The position numbers and the translations under genes are program-made. From Chitinophaga hostae (GTDB lineage Bacteria; Bacteroidota; Bacteroidia; Chitinophagales; Chitinophagaceae): a stretch of 64,000 nucleotides of DNA. This document shows positions 17,150 through 26,672 of this stretch, one piece after another. Location of the stretch: the NCBI RefSeq assembly GCF_018224885.1, contig NZ_JAGTXB010000003.1, positions 592,679 through 656,678 on the forward strand, in the 5' to 3' direction. The notes beneath the pieces were generated by a model, which worked only from the letters and a program-made list of their open reading frames with translations, searched no databases and was not told where the DNA came from. The stretch's first letter is position 1; each line of letters begins with the position of its first letter.

Positions 17150-20100
17150 TTATACAGCGTTTTTTTCGGAATATCCCACAGGCTCATCCGCATCGGATTC
17201 GCTTTCTCTGACTTCAATGCCTTTGGCTGCTCGAACCAAATATTCCATTAATAAAAAAGTAAAGGATAATGAGACAAGTATGGGAAACAATTGAAATCTG
17301 AGAGCAATAGGTGAAGCAAACACACTAAACCCAAAATTCACCGCCCATAAGACCACCACAAGTATCAATCCTCTTTTTAGCTGTGGATAGTGTTTATATC
17401 CACGCAAGAAAATAAAACTAGCCATCAATAACAACAACACCACATTCATCATTCCAGTTAATATTGGAAAAAAATTAAGAATGTTCACCTTAAAATCCTT
17501 AAAGTATGTACTAATCTTTTTCGTTTTGTATCCAAACCATACTTGCGCGATCTCATTAACACTATCGACTCCAGTACTATAATGATCTAAAAATTCAACG
17601 GGAGGGGCGTAGTATTTCAAAGCATTGGGAACTAAATAATATCTAAAATATTCATTTGGATATGCACGAATAAGAAATGAACCATAATCTCCCATCATCG
17701 GGGCTACAGTAGCCCATTTCTTCAATGGAGAAGCTGTTGAATCCCCTTTAAATTTCTTATCCATATAGATAGTTAACGGAGAATTTGGGGCCCACATATA
17801 AACAGTACTGGCCAACATTCCTTCTTGCGGATACTTTCTTATATCCCGAGTTGAATCAAAATAATTTCTAACCAGTTTATCAATTTGAAGGAAACGATAG
17901 GGGGTTTTCTTAAGATGCTCCTTAGAAACATATCTGTAAGCATATAACGCGTTATTCGCCATCTGCCAGCCGCTGAAGGGAGTAAATTGTCGATATCCAC
18001 TAATCTCCTTATACTTTACACTTGTAAACTGTATAAACATACCAATTAACAATAGGCTTATCGAAAATCCCACAATGTTCGCCAATATCTTTTTCCTGGT
18101 TAACAATAAAGCAACTATACTTATGACTGGGTAAAATAATGCATTGTATCTGACAGTAAAAGCAATAAAAAGAACCCATGCATTTACTATAATTAAATTA
18201 TTAGAAGGTCTGTTCATAATCCATAACAGCAGTGTAAACCAAGTCAAACTCAGTGAAAGAAAAACGGCATCGCTTGAAATGTAATTAGCTAAGTACAAAA
18301 AAACAGGATTAAACAACATAAATCCCCAAAGCAATATTCTGGTCAACCTACCAGGTCTGTAAAAATAGAATATTGTAAATACAAGCGATAAAACACTGGC
18401 TTGCAATGCGAGATATTGAAAAGCCACCATAAAATAATCTGACCTAGTGAAAACGCTTATCAACCGCAAAATTTTGGAATATCCGATAGGATAGGTGTTT
18501 ATACTGAAATTATGATATGCGGTCTCTAGATACACATAAGAATCCCCATTTATAAACCCCGCAAAAGGATATAAAAATTTAAAGACAACAAACTGAAGTC
18601 CAATTGCAAAAAGAGAAATTATTGCTAATATCCTATTTTCTGGATTAAGCCAAACAAAATACCAAAATCCATCATGCTGTGATCTTTTTCCATTCAAGTC
18701 AGCTAACTTTTGTGTCTTTTCCTGCGCATTGGAAAAATCATATTCCCCATTCACTCTCCATATATTATCTTTGGTTTCTATACCATTAGATACATTATCA
18801 ACAGCTACTATTGAATCCAAAATGGAATTGCTCGAAGCTGCCAGCGTATGCTTCCCTTTTTTTCCTATGAGAAAGAGATTTCTAAAATTATCAGTAAAAT
18901 CCTTTATTTTCATAAAATCATTATATTCAACTGAACAAAATGGATAAGCATTTTCAGATCTAATTACAGTTGAGTCAAGTACATTAGCAGTTGTGCCTAA
19001 TCCGATCTTCTCCAACTCAAAAATTGCCTGCTGCGAAATCGCCACATCATTCGTCTTCCAAAAATCGTCTCCCTTGTTGCAGAAAAATTCCATGCCAATC
19101 CACACAGTATCTCGATCTTTTACGATAAATGGACTCCAGTTATTACATATTCGTATCTTCGCAACTTTAACGTCTTTTTCGTGGATATGTAACCAGGTAT
19201 CTTTTAGATCCGAAAGCTTCCATTCTCCAGTTTTATCATTCCTGATTGACATTCGCTTTAATAAAACATAAACACTAACTAGACTCCTATACTTTAATCG
19301 ATCAGCAACCTGACTAACATCCTGCGGCACATATTGCCCCATCAACCGCAAGAGATTCTTCAACGATATAGTTGAAAAAAAATACTTGGCGCTCCAACAA
19401 CTCGTTTCACCACTCATATTATCAATAGTTGAAACAGATACCGCTATCCCAGTCTCGACCGCCGAAACGGACTTTACTTCATGATGTAATAATATCTCTC
19501 CACCTAGCTTGATTATCTGCCGTCCTACCTCTTCCCACAACTGCCCTGATCCGAATTTGGGATAAAGAAAATCCTCCATTTTACCCGGTAGTAAATCAGC
19601 TGCGTCGGCCGTCTGAATCCTATTTTTGAAAAGGTTTCCTACGGTATATTTCCCGGTTTCCGCAAACAACAGATCCCAGTTTTCATTAGCTAACCATTCA
19701 ACTGGAATCTCACTACATCTCACATCCCAGATCTTCTCAATATAGTCCTTAAAAAAAAGGGTATACGCCTTAGTTCCCACTCTATTGATAATAAAATCCT
19801 CCGCACTTTTTTCTGACTTAATAGGAAATAATAGTGCTTTGAAATAAGAAAGAAGTACCGACAAAAACCTCACTACTCCGAAATTCCAGATCCACTTTAA
19901 CGAAAATCGGGTGGGATAACTAAGAAGACTCCGCAAGAAATAAATATGCGACAAATGCTTCCGACTGAGCATCATTCTATCATCAGCACAGGATTCTATT
20001 TTATTACCGTCAGGCTCTCCTTCCATTACACCATCGGACGAAACCAATATAGATTCATCTTGGCGCTGAATCGGCATAATATCAGTCAACCACTTCGCAA

Positions 20101-20380
20101 CTCTCTCTGTCCCAGAAAGAAAAGAATGCCCACCAATATCTATAATATTTCCTTTGTAATTTATTGTTCTTGAAGCCCCTCCAATACAATCCGATTTCTC
20201 AAGAATTACTGGTTTAATATTTGTTCGCTTCAAAAGTTCATAGGCTAAAGCCAATCCAGCTTCTCCTGCTCCTATAATTATAGCTACCTCTTTGATAGCT
20301 CCTCCTGAAGTATAATCTTCTGATACACTTCCAGAATTATCATTTCCAATATTTGATATGGGATGTTTTGCTTCATCCAT
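17150..20380 (-). CDS. Fusion of FAD-dependent oxidoreductase and GT-C-like polytopic membrane protein
   Basis: 1076 residues. Residues about 33-540 are an amine-oxidase/UDP-galactopyranose-mutase-like flavoprotein: GAGEAG (37-42) in a Rossmann start, '[12 protein letters not shown]', '[10 protein letters not shown]' and '[14 protein letters not shown]', all typical of the flavoproteins in O-antigen and polysaccharide clusters. Residues about 584-1050 hold roughly ten hydrophobic segments. The first loop has '[12 protein letters not shown]' (Asp613, Glu619), which resembles the acidic motif of GT-C glycosyltransferases that use lipid-linked sugars. The two halves are normally separate proteins. 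The frame is continuous, with no sign of a frameshift. It is first in a minus-strand run with the thioredoxin and small-protein genes and is divergent from the barrel gene at 20858. The substrate is unknown. Confidence 0.8.
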   Translation of the reverse strand: MDEAKHPISNIGNDNSGSVSEDYTSGGAIKEVAIIIGAGEAGLALAYELLKRTNIKPVILEKSDCIGGASRTINYKGNIIDIGGHSFLSGTERVAKWLTDIMPIQRQDESILVSSDGVMEGEPDGNKIESCADDRMMLSRKHLSHIYFLRSLLSYPTRFSLKWIWNFGVVRFLSVLLSYFKALLFPIKSEKSAEDFIINRVGTKAYTLFFKDYIEKIWDVRCSEIPVEWLANENWDLLFAETGKYTVGNLFKNRIQTADAADLLPGKMEDFLYPKFGSGQLWEEVGRQIIKLGGEILLHHEVKSVSAVETGIAVSVSTIDNMSGETSCWSAKYFFSTISLKNLLRLMGQYVPQDVSQVADRLKYRSLVSVYVLLKRMSIRNDKTGEWKLSDLKDTWLHIHEKDVKVAKIRICNNWSPFIVKDRDTVWIGMEFFCNKGDDFWKTNDVAISQQAIFELEKIGLGTTANVLDSTVIRSENAYPFCSVEYNDFMKIKDFTDNFRNLFLIGKKGKHTLAASSNSILDSIVAVDNVSNGIETKDNIWRVNGEYDFSNAQEKTQKLADLNGKRSQHDGFWYFVWLNPENRILAIISLFAIGLQFVVFKFLYPFAGFINGDSYVYLETAYHNFSINTYPIGYSKILRLISVFTRSDYFMVAFQYLALQASVLSLVFTIFYFYRPGRLTRILLWGFMLFNPVFLYLANYISSDAVFLSLSLTWFTLLLWIMNRPSNNLIIVNAWVLFIAFTVRYNALFYPVISIVALLLTRKKILANIVGFSISLLLIGMFIQFTSVKYKEISGYRQFTPFSGWQMANNALYAYRYVSKEHLKKTPYRFLQIDKLVRNYFDSTRDIRKYPQEGMLASTVYMWAPNSPLTIYMDKKFKGDSTASPLKKWATVAPMMGDYGSFLIRAYPNEYFRYYLVPNALKYYAPPVEFLDHYSTGVDSVNEIAQVWFGYKTKKISTYFKDFKVNILNFFPILTGMMNVVLLLLMASFIFLRGYKHYPQLKRGLILVVVLWAVNFGFSVFASPIALRFQLFPILVSLSFTFLLMEYLVRAAKGIEVRESESDADEPVGYSEKNAV

Positions 20381-20857
20381 TATGCTGGTTATTTACTTAT
20401 GATACGAAAAAAAAACACACAAGTGAAAAATATCGCATCCATTATGAGGCCTAACATCGTACAATATTTACAAATAGGCTAAAAATGGGGGTCAAATTTA
20501 ACTGCCAGAAGCGTCGAAGCTTAGCTATGTGATATAAGTTCAACTCAACAACTAAAAAAAATACCCAATTATGTTATATGGAATTAATGTTGACATGGCT
20601 TTTTTAATTTTGAGGGTCAAATCAATAACAAAGTAGGCAAAAGATAGTAGAGACTTCATAGGTAAACTATCTACCAAATCAGAAGAGTCTCCATATCAAT
20701 ATTCCAAAATTAAATTCATTCACTGCAACCTGCACACAGCAAGAGCTATTTTCCCAAAAAACAACATATAGTATCTCAGGAGCGGCAGATAAATAGCCTA
20801 ACTGCTATATAGTTGCAATCAAATGACTGAATTTACGAGCACCGGCAACCCCATTTT
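20381..20857. other. 477-bp divergent intergenic region
   Basis: It separates the FAD/GT-C fusion gene (minus) from the outer-membrane barrel gene (plus), so it must hold two promoters. GGGTCAAAT occurs twice in direct orientation (20489-20497 and 20614-20622). Two crossing inverted repeats lie in the barrel leader: GATAGT/ACTATC (20643-20648, 20666-20671) and GAGACT/AGTCTC (20650-20655, 20686-20691). No gene longer than a few dozen codons is visible. Very AT-rich. Confidence 0.5.
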
Positions 20858-23530
20858 ATGAAGAGATTTATTGCAATAGCCATTTTGACACTACTGACCC
20901 ACCACACCTGGTCTCAAATGTCTACTCGTACCCAAATAAGGGGGCATGTCTACGACAGCGAAACTCATATAAATCTCAGTTCAGCGACAGTTGTCTGCAT
21001 GTACGCTCATGACTCTACCAAAATAACAACGACATTCACAGATGCGAACGGCTACTTCACACTCGACAGTTTAATAAGAACGAACTACATTTTATACATA
21101 ACATATTTGGGATACCAACCACTTCTTTATCCTATGGTAATTTCTGTAAACGAGAAATTTACCCAGACTATAAAAATAGAAATGCAGAAAAAATCGTTAA
21201 CCTTGACTGAGATAAATATAGTAAGGCAGAAATCTCCGCTAGTGATCAAAAAAGATTCATTAGAATTCACTGCTTCTTATTTTAAGCCTAAAGAAAATGA
21301 CTTAATTGAAGATCTTCTCAAGAAAATACCCGGCATTGAAATAGAGAGTGATGGTACCATTCGGGTAAATGGGACAGTAGTTAAATCGATTATGATCAAT
21401 GGGAGACCAGTATTTGATGGAGAAGAGGTAAAAATTATCAGCCAAAACCTGTTGGCCGACATGATTGAAAAAGTCCAATTAATTAATCAGAAGAAAGAGT
21501 CCCAAAATACTGGAATCAAACAAGAACAAAATGAAAAATCTATAAATCTGGTACTGAAAGAGAACAAGAAAAATATACTAACCGGGCAAATAACAGCAGC
21601 GTATGGCTCAGAAGATAGATTTGGAGCGAAGGTCAATTTGAATAAATTTACTCCAAAAGAACAAATTATATTTTTAGGAACCGGAGATAATACAAATGGC
21701 CTGCTAGATGGAAATACTGCGCAAAACACTGGTATTATTCGCAGATGGAATACAGGATTCAACTATAGCAACAATAAAAACAACAAAATAGGATTTAATA
21801 CAAATTACATTATGGACAACAGTCTAAAAAATGACAATCTAAATGCAGTACGTCAAACCTTTCTAAATGATTCTACGTATTTCTATAATCAAAAAAATGA
21901 AATCACAATAAATTCAATGGGGAATAGAATTCATAGCCAATTGGAGTACAAAATTGATTCTCTACAGAAAATAACATTTCTCAGCCAACTAGGATACTAC
22001 TCAAGCCACACACAACTAAATAACAGCTATAAATCTCAAACCGATCAATCCCAAATACTAAATCAAGGGATGATTGAAAACAAAAAAAAATATGAACGAA
22101 ATAGTCTTTCCTTCAATATAATTTATGACAAAAAGTTCAAAAAATTTGGCAGAACATTAAGTGCAGCGATAGGATATGGAAAATCTGCAGTTTACGAAAC
22201 GGAATTCAATATATCCTACAATCATTTTCCGCAAACCAATGGAGAATTCACAATTGATACAATCAACCTAAATAACCTCAAATCCGGAAAAAGCAGACAA
22301 CTATTTATGACTATCACTTACCTAGAACCAATATCAAAAACAGATTTTCTTCAATTTACTTTTGCCGAAGACCATAACGATCAACGTAACACGAAATTTA
22401 GCCATAGCTATAACAATGAAACAAAATTGTACGATATTCTGAATGACAGCCTAAGTAATAATCTTAAGTACTATGGGTTTCAACGACTAGCAAAAATGGG
22501 ATGGACCAAACAGAAAGGGAAAATAGAAATTTCGTTTTCTTTAGCCGCTTTCACATCAAAAAATAACAATCTAGATTACAAATCTAATAACAATACTAGA
22601 ATCGATGCATCAGGCATCTTGCCCAATTTGATCTTTAACTATACTTTCAGCAACGGCAAAGATATTAGCTTCCTATACATGAGGAACATAAGGCTTCCTG
22701 AAATAAGTGAATTACAACCAATAATAGACAATAGCAACCCATTGTTCATGAGCATAGGTAACCCGGACTTAAAACCTTCCAGTTCCGAAACCTTCAATTT
22801 CTCCTATAAATCCTTGAATGCTACAAACTTGAGATTCTTATCGGTGTCAGCCAACGGCTCATTTACTACCGATCAAATCGTCACCGGGACTTGGTTGGAT
22901 TCTCTTGGACGGCAGATTAGCAAACCACTAAACATTAGCGGAGCCTACAACTTTGGCATCGATATTGAAAACAGCATTCCGTTAAAAAGCTCGTTTGGAA
23001 TAGTAAGATTGAACACAAATGCAACTTATAGCAAAGAATTGAATTCTTCAAACGGAACCAAAGGATCCTATAAGAATCTAATTATTAACCAATCTTTTGG
23101 ATACAGCTACACTTATGAGAAAACTCTTGACTGCTACTTTTCTGGAAATATTAATTATAGTAATGTACGTTATTCAAGCGAAGATTTAGAAGACAATTCA
23201 ATACTTAAATATACTTTCCGTTTGGAAAACAGTTTAAATCTCCATCATGGCATCTCTTTCACGGCTACAGCTTCTTACAACTGGGTGGACGGAAACATGC
23301 TCGGATATAATCCAAAAAGTCTAATAATAAATGCCTCAGTTTCAAAGAGCCTCTTTTCTCATAAACAAGGACTCATTAAATTACAAGTATTTGATCTATT
23401 AAATAAGAGCATTAGAATTAATAGAAATATTGGCGTCAATTACATAGAAAATATGCAAACAAATATCTTGCAACGATTCTTCATCCTTAGATTTTCATAC
23501 TTCCTTGGTCGAAAATCTTCACAGCAATAA
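20858..23530 (+). CDS. Outer-membrane beta-barrel protein, TonB-receptor-like (OMP_b-brl_3 type)
   Basis: 890 residues. Signal peptide about 1-19 (ends HHTWSQ), carboxypeptidase-regulatory beta-sandwich about 26-110 (IRGHVYDSETHINLSSATVV, 'ANGYFTLDSL', 'YITYLGYQP'), a plug-like part about 115-230 ('LIEDLLKKIPGIEIESDGTI', 'VNGTVVKSIMINGRPVFDG'), then a long barrel. The 'kkiPGi.id.dG.i.vnG..v..ilinG...f' pattern is that of the Bacteroidota outer-membrane barrel family related to TonB receptors but lacking a SusD partner. Such proteins are often next to exported peptidases and may move peptides or metals. It is convergent with the S9 peptidase, ending 28 bp from it. Confidence 0.88.
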   Translation: MKRFIAIAILTLLTHHTWSQMSTRTQIRGHVYDSETHINLSSATVVCMYAHDSTKITTTFTDANGYFTLDSLIRTNYILYITYLGYQPLLYPMVISVNEKFTQTIKIEMQKKSLTLTEINIVRQKSPLVIKKDSLEFTASYFKPKENDLIEDLLKKIPGIEIESDGTIRVNGTVVKSIMINGRPVFDGEEVKIISQNLLADMIEKVQLINQKKESQNTGIKQEQNEKSINLVLKENKKNILTGQITAAYGSEDRFGAKVNLNKFTPKEQIIFLGTGDNTNGLLDGNTAQNTGIIRRWNTGFNYSNNKNNKIGFNTNYIMDNSLKNDNLNAVRQTFLNDSTYFYNQKNEITINSMGNRIHSQLEYKIDSLQKITFLSQLGYYSSHTQLNNSYKSQTDQSQILNQGMIENKKKYERNSLSFNIIYDKKFKKFGRTLSAAIGYGKSAVYETEFNISYNHFPQTNGEFTIDTINLNNLKSGKSRQLFMTITYLEPISKTDFLQFTFAEDHNDQRNTKFSHSYNNETKLYDILNDSLSNNLKYYGFQRLAKMGWTKQKGKIEISFSLAAFTSKNNNLDYKSNNNTRIDASGILPNLIFNYTFSNGKDISFLYMRNIRLPEISELQPIIDNSNPLFMSIGNPDLKPSSSETFNFSYKSLNATNLRFLSVSANGSFTTDQIVTGTWLDSLGRQISKPLNISGAYNFGIDIENSIPLKSSFGIVRLNTNATYSKELNSSNGTKGSYKNLIINQSFGYSYTYEKTLDCYFSGNINYSNVRYSSEDLEDNSILKYTFRLENSLNLHHGISFTATASYNWVDGNMLGYNPKSLIINASVSKSLFSHKQGLIKLQVFDLLNKSIRINRNIGVNYIENMQTNILQRFFILRFSYFLGRKSSQQ

Positions 23531-23558
23531 ACCAAAAGAACAACCGTACAACTACCAA

Positions 23559-26300
23559 CTACTGCTCCAATAGCCCCTTCCCTGGTGTAATAATATCTTT
23601 ATCCAATCTTAAACCATCCGCGACACTTCTCAATGCGGCAGCTCCTCCTCTCGTCATCCAAATCGGGGCAGGAGCATCTTTCAAATAGTGATCAAAAAAT
23701 TGCGTCAATCGAATACCAAAATCCTTAGCAGAGTTACCAAACACCCCATGACTTCCATCTGCATACTCCAACAACCACGATTTTTTCCCCAAGCGCCTCA
23801 ATGCAGTAAAAAATTCAATTGCTTGAGAAAAAGGACAAATCGGATCGTTAGTAGTGTGCATAAGTAGTAACGGTGTGCTTACCTTGTCCACATTAAATAC
23901 GGGAGAATTTTGTATATATGACTCTGGATTCTGCCATATAGTGCCTCCCATACGACCTTGTCCTCCCATCTCAAAATAGGATTGCAAGCTAACTGCGCCG
24001 GCAAAAAGTCCTCCGTAAGCACTGACAAGATCAGACATTGAACTCGCAGAATATGCTGCCGCAAATAAGCCCGTGTGAGTTACCAAATAATTAGTTTGAA
24101 GGCCCCCAAAACTGCACCCACCAATACCCATTCTGTTCTTATTGACGAATGGCAAAGCAGATAAAAATTTTGCAGCTGAAACCACAGAATTAAATGTGCC
24201 CTGCATGGGGTTTCCAATAGTAAAATTAATGTCCGGTGCAAAGACCAAATAGCCATTACTAACAAAAGTTGGTATATTAATATTGCAACCATCCGAAATA
24301 TCCTCCGGCGAAAGATATACATTCAGCCCGAAAGATTTTTTTTCGTAATAGTGTACAATAACAGGATACTTTTTCCGCGAATCAAAATTCTCCGGCTTGT
24401 AAAGTAGCCCCTGGAAGGACTCACCGTTCTCGTTTTTCCAAGTATATAGATTTGCAGTAATCCAATTATACTCTTTCTCCGGAGTTATACTACTAAGTGG
24501 TGAAAAATTCTTAAAATCCTGCGTAAAAAAATAGTTAGGAGACTCCGTAACGCTCATCCGCCTTACCACGTAACCATTACCCGATCTTGCTCTAAGCGGA
24601 TAGGAAATACAGGAGTATGGCACATAAGGATTATCAACTAGCTGATATAAATAGTTTCCCATTGTCAACTTCTCAGGGTCTCCATTACTGTAGATATCCA
24701 TCTTAAAGAAGCCATTCTGCTTGCTCTCTAAACTAAGGGCGTTCAATACTACTGACTCTCCATCTCCAAGCTGTATCGATTCGGCATATTCTGACAGACC
24801 TAGATAAAATATTATATTATGTCTATTCCCATATCCATTTGTAATATTCCTCGGTAGTTTTCGACCAGATGGATCAACAAGCCAAATATCAAATTTGTCA
24901 TAAATTAAAACAGCCTTATCATTCGCCAACCATGCAGCAACCCCCCTTGGCCTAGGAGCTTGATCCTCCCAGTAGGTAGATATAAATGAAACATGAAGAT
25001 CTGTTGTAAGAGAGTGGCTAATTCCTTGTTCTATATCATAACTAAAGTATTTTCCAGTCTCAATATCGTAATAGATAAGAAATCTTCCACCAGGGGATAG
25101 CCACACTGTATTCTTTCCATCTATCGCCATCTTAATATCCCTATTTGATTCCAACAGCCTAATCAAATAAGTTCTTTGCGCTGAATCATTCCAGTTAAGC
25201 TCCCCACGATCGGCTCCACCAAAGTGGGCAACGAGAAACACATCCCTGTCAGCATTCGTACCTAATATCACTTCATTGCTATTGATAATCTGTCTAACAT
25301 TACGGCTTTGAATATTAACTACCGAAGAATAAACATGTTCATTTCCTGCTTCCTTATTTTCTTGAGGTGGCAGTTTGGCATCAAGATAGCTCCAAACACT
25401 AACGCTTGAAGCTTTCACTCTTTCCATCATATCAACCTTCACTTCTCTGACTGTAAAAAACAGGTGCTTACCATTACTACTAAATGACTGAATATCGTTG
25501 ATGCTTTGATGCCTTTCAGTCAACAAAGCAGAATCATTAACTATTTCATGTGACCTATTTGATAAGCAATCGTAAATCCAGATTGATTTTCTGTCATGAT
25601 TTGAAACAATAAACGCAAGTTTCTCTGCACTTTCAGTTAAGGTAACTTTCGGTATACCCTCCCCCACCCAGATATCAGTTGTTGATCTGTTGGCTAAATC
25701 TATTTTTCTCAGTGTATGTCTCAGCTTCCCTTCAATTTTCTCTTTGACATCAAGCATTAGCGACTCACCATGCTTACTAAATGCAAAACTATTCACTGCT
25801 GAATAAACACTACTTTCACCTGTCCAAAGGTTAAACAATGTAATCCTTCCATCTTTTGTATCTTTATAAACTATCCACTCCCCATTTTTTCCGGAAGGCA
25901 AATAGAACGACTCCACCATTGGAATACGATCGACATGAGAAGTACCCAATCTAAGCATTTCCAACGTATCATTGGCTGCTATAAAAACTGCGGTTCGGCT
26001 ATCTGCTGTAAATTGAATATTTCGAATATCTATTACTCCAGTCTCCCAATCCCCATTGACGGCTTTCAATACCGAAGTACAACTACCTAAAGGAAGATTA
26101 TTAACCAGGTAAGAAACAAAATTTCCGTCATTGGTTATATTGATATCGCTCACAAATTTCCATCGGTTATAGGCGGTGGAATCAATAGTCGGCTTACTCT
26201 TGGTCAAATAATAAGCATCTTGACAGAAAACAAGAGAAAAAGTAAACAAAGCAGACAATAAGCAACAGAAAAATCTCATATTTCGAAAAGTTAGACGCAT
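23559..26300 (-). CDS. Exported S9 (prolyl oligopeptidase-type) serine peptidase
   Basis: 913 residues from ATG 26300 (one codon inside a GTG-started frame). Signal peptide about 1-26 (CCLLSALFTFSLVFCQD). Beta-propeller-like region to about 640, then an alpha/beta-hydrolase: Ser730 in GCSFGG, Asp819 in HTTNDP, His851 in DGSHGV, so the triad is complete. It is closely related to the 13327-15951 enzyme throughout the catalytic part, and both have the same 'NIP.F/Y.SNGYLVF.PDI' and 'GNPMQG' segments, which suggests duplication within the region. It carries a C-terminal tail of approx. 30 residues past the catalytic fold. Divergent from the SusC gene at 26673. Expected to cut peptides outside the inner membrane. 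Confidence 0.9.
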   Translation of the reverse strand: MRLTFRNMRFFCCLLSALFTFSLVFCQDAYYLTKSKPTIDSTAYNRWKFVSDINITNDGNFVSYLVNNLPLGSCTSVLKAVNGDWETGVIDIRNIQFTADSRTAVFIAANDTLEMLRLGTSHVDRIPMVESFYLPSGKNGEWIVYKDTKDGRITLFNLWTGESSVYSAVNSFAFSKHGESLMLDVKEKIEGKLRHTLRKIDLANRSTTDIWVGEGIPKVTLTESAEKLAFIVSNHDRKSIWIYDCLSNRSHEIVNDSALLTERHQSINDIQSFSSNGKHLFFTVREVKVDMMERVKASSVSVWSYLDAKLPPQENKEAGNEHVYSSVVNIQSRNVRQIINSNEVILGTNADRDVFLVAHFGGADRGELNWNDSAQRTYLIRLLESNRDIKMAIDGKNTVWLSPGGRFLIYYDIETGKYFSYDIEQGISHSLTTDLHVSFISTYWEDQAPRPRGVAAWLANDKAVLIYDKFDIWLVDPSGRKLPRNITNGYGNRHNIIFYLGLSEYAESIQLGDGESVVLNALSLESKQNGFFKMDIYSNGDPEKLTMGNYLYQLVDNPYVPYSCISYPLRARSGNGYVVRRMSVTESPNYFFTQDFKNFSPLSSITPEKEYNWITANLYTWKNENGESFQGLLYKPENFDSRKKYPVIVHYYEKKSFGLNVYLSPEDISDGCNINIPTFVSNGYLVFAPDINFTIGNPMQGTFNSVVSAAKFLSALPFVNKNRMGIGGCSFGGLQTNYLVTHTGLFAAAYSASSMSDLVSAYGGLFAGAVSLQSYFEMGGQGRMGGTIWQNPESYIQNSPVFNVDKVSTPLLLMHTTNDPICPFSQAIEFFTALRRLGKKSWLLEYADGSHGVFGNSAKDFGIRLTQFFDHYLKDAPAPIWMTRGGAAALRSVADGLRLDKDIITPGKGLLEQ

Positions 26301-26672
26301 CACTACTAAGAAATGTCAAAGGCCCTAAATATACTACAGACAACTGAAGTTAGTTGACAGTCAATCTTCTCTATAAAGCCAGCATAATATCCAATACCGC
26401 AACGCGTTTCGGCGTCCCTGTTTTCCATCCTAGCAAACTGTCGATCAAGGCGAGGGAACCAAGAACTAACTCACGCTGTATAGTGTTAAAAACCGATTAA
26501 CAACAATCTAATCAATATACACATATAAACCCAAATAGTACTATTCAGCATACAAATTTCTTGTAAAAAAAGGGACACATTTGAATAGTACTTTTAATTA
26601 GACAGCAGTGTACCTAATACAGGGACCTTAACCGAGTGCCCAAACAATTTATTAATCTCTAATTAAAAAAAT
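26301..26672. other. 372-bp divergent intergenic region with a short coding-like remnant
   Basis: It lies between the S9 peptidase (minus) and SusC (plus). A patch at about 26390-26465 is clearly richer in G and C than the rest. On the minus strand 26371-26496 reads 41 sense codons with a TAG (... IQRELVLGSLALIDSLLGWK ...) and no ATG at the front, perhaps a gene remnant. CAACT/AGTTG (26341-26345, 26352-26356) is a small hairpin. The operator-like palindromes at 26534-26592 are listed separately. Confidence 0.4.
26534..26592. promoter_or_regulatory. 12-bp palindrome and a 9-bp partial copy upstream of susC-like gene
   Basis: AATAGTACTATT (26534-26545) is a perfect palindrome. AATAGTACT (26584-26592) repeats nine of its bases exactly 50 bp downstream, about five helical turns away. 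CACATTTG (26576-26583), one base off the Bacteroidota -7 box TAnnTTTG, directly abuts the second copy. Two phased sites around a possible promoter fit a looping or dimeric regulator of the SusC-SusD-GH2 operon. The regulator is unknown. Confidence 0.4.

Noticed and set aside
20489..20622. GGGTCAAAT direct repeat, 125 bp apart
   Set aside because: Nine bases repeated once in an AT-rich gap can occur by chance; no symmetry or position relative to a promoter supports an operator.
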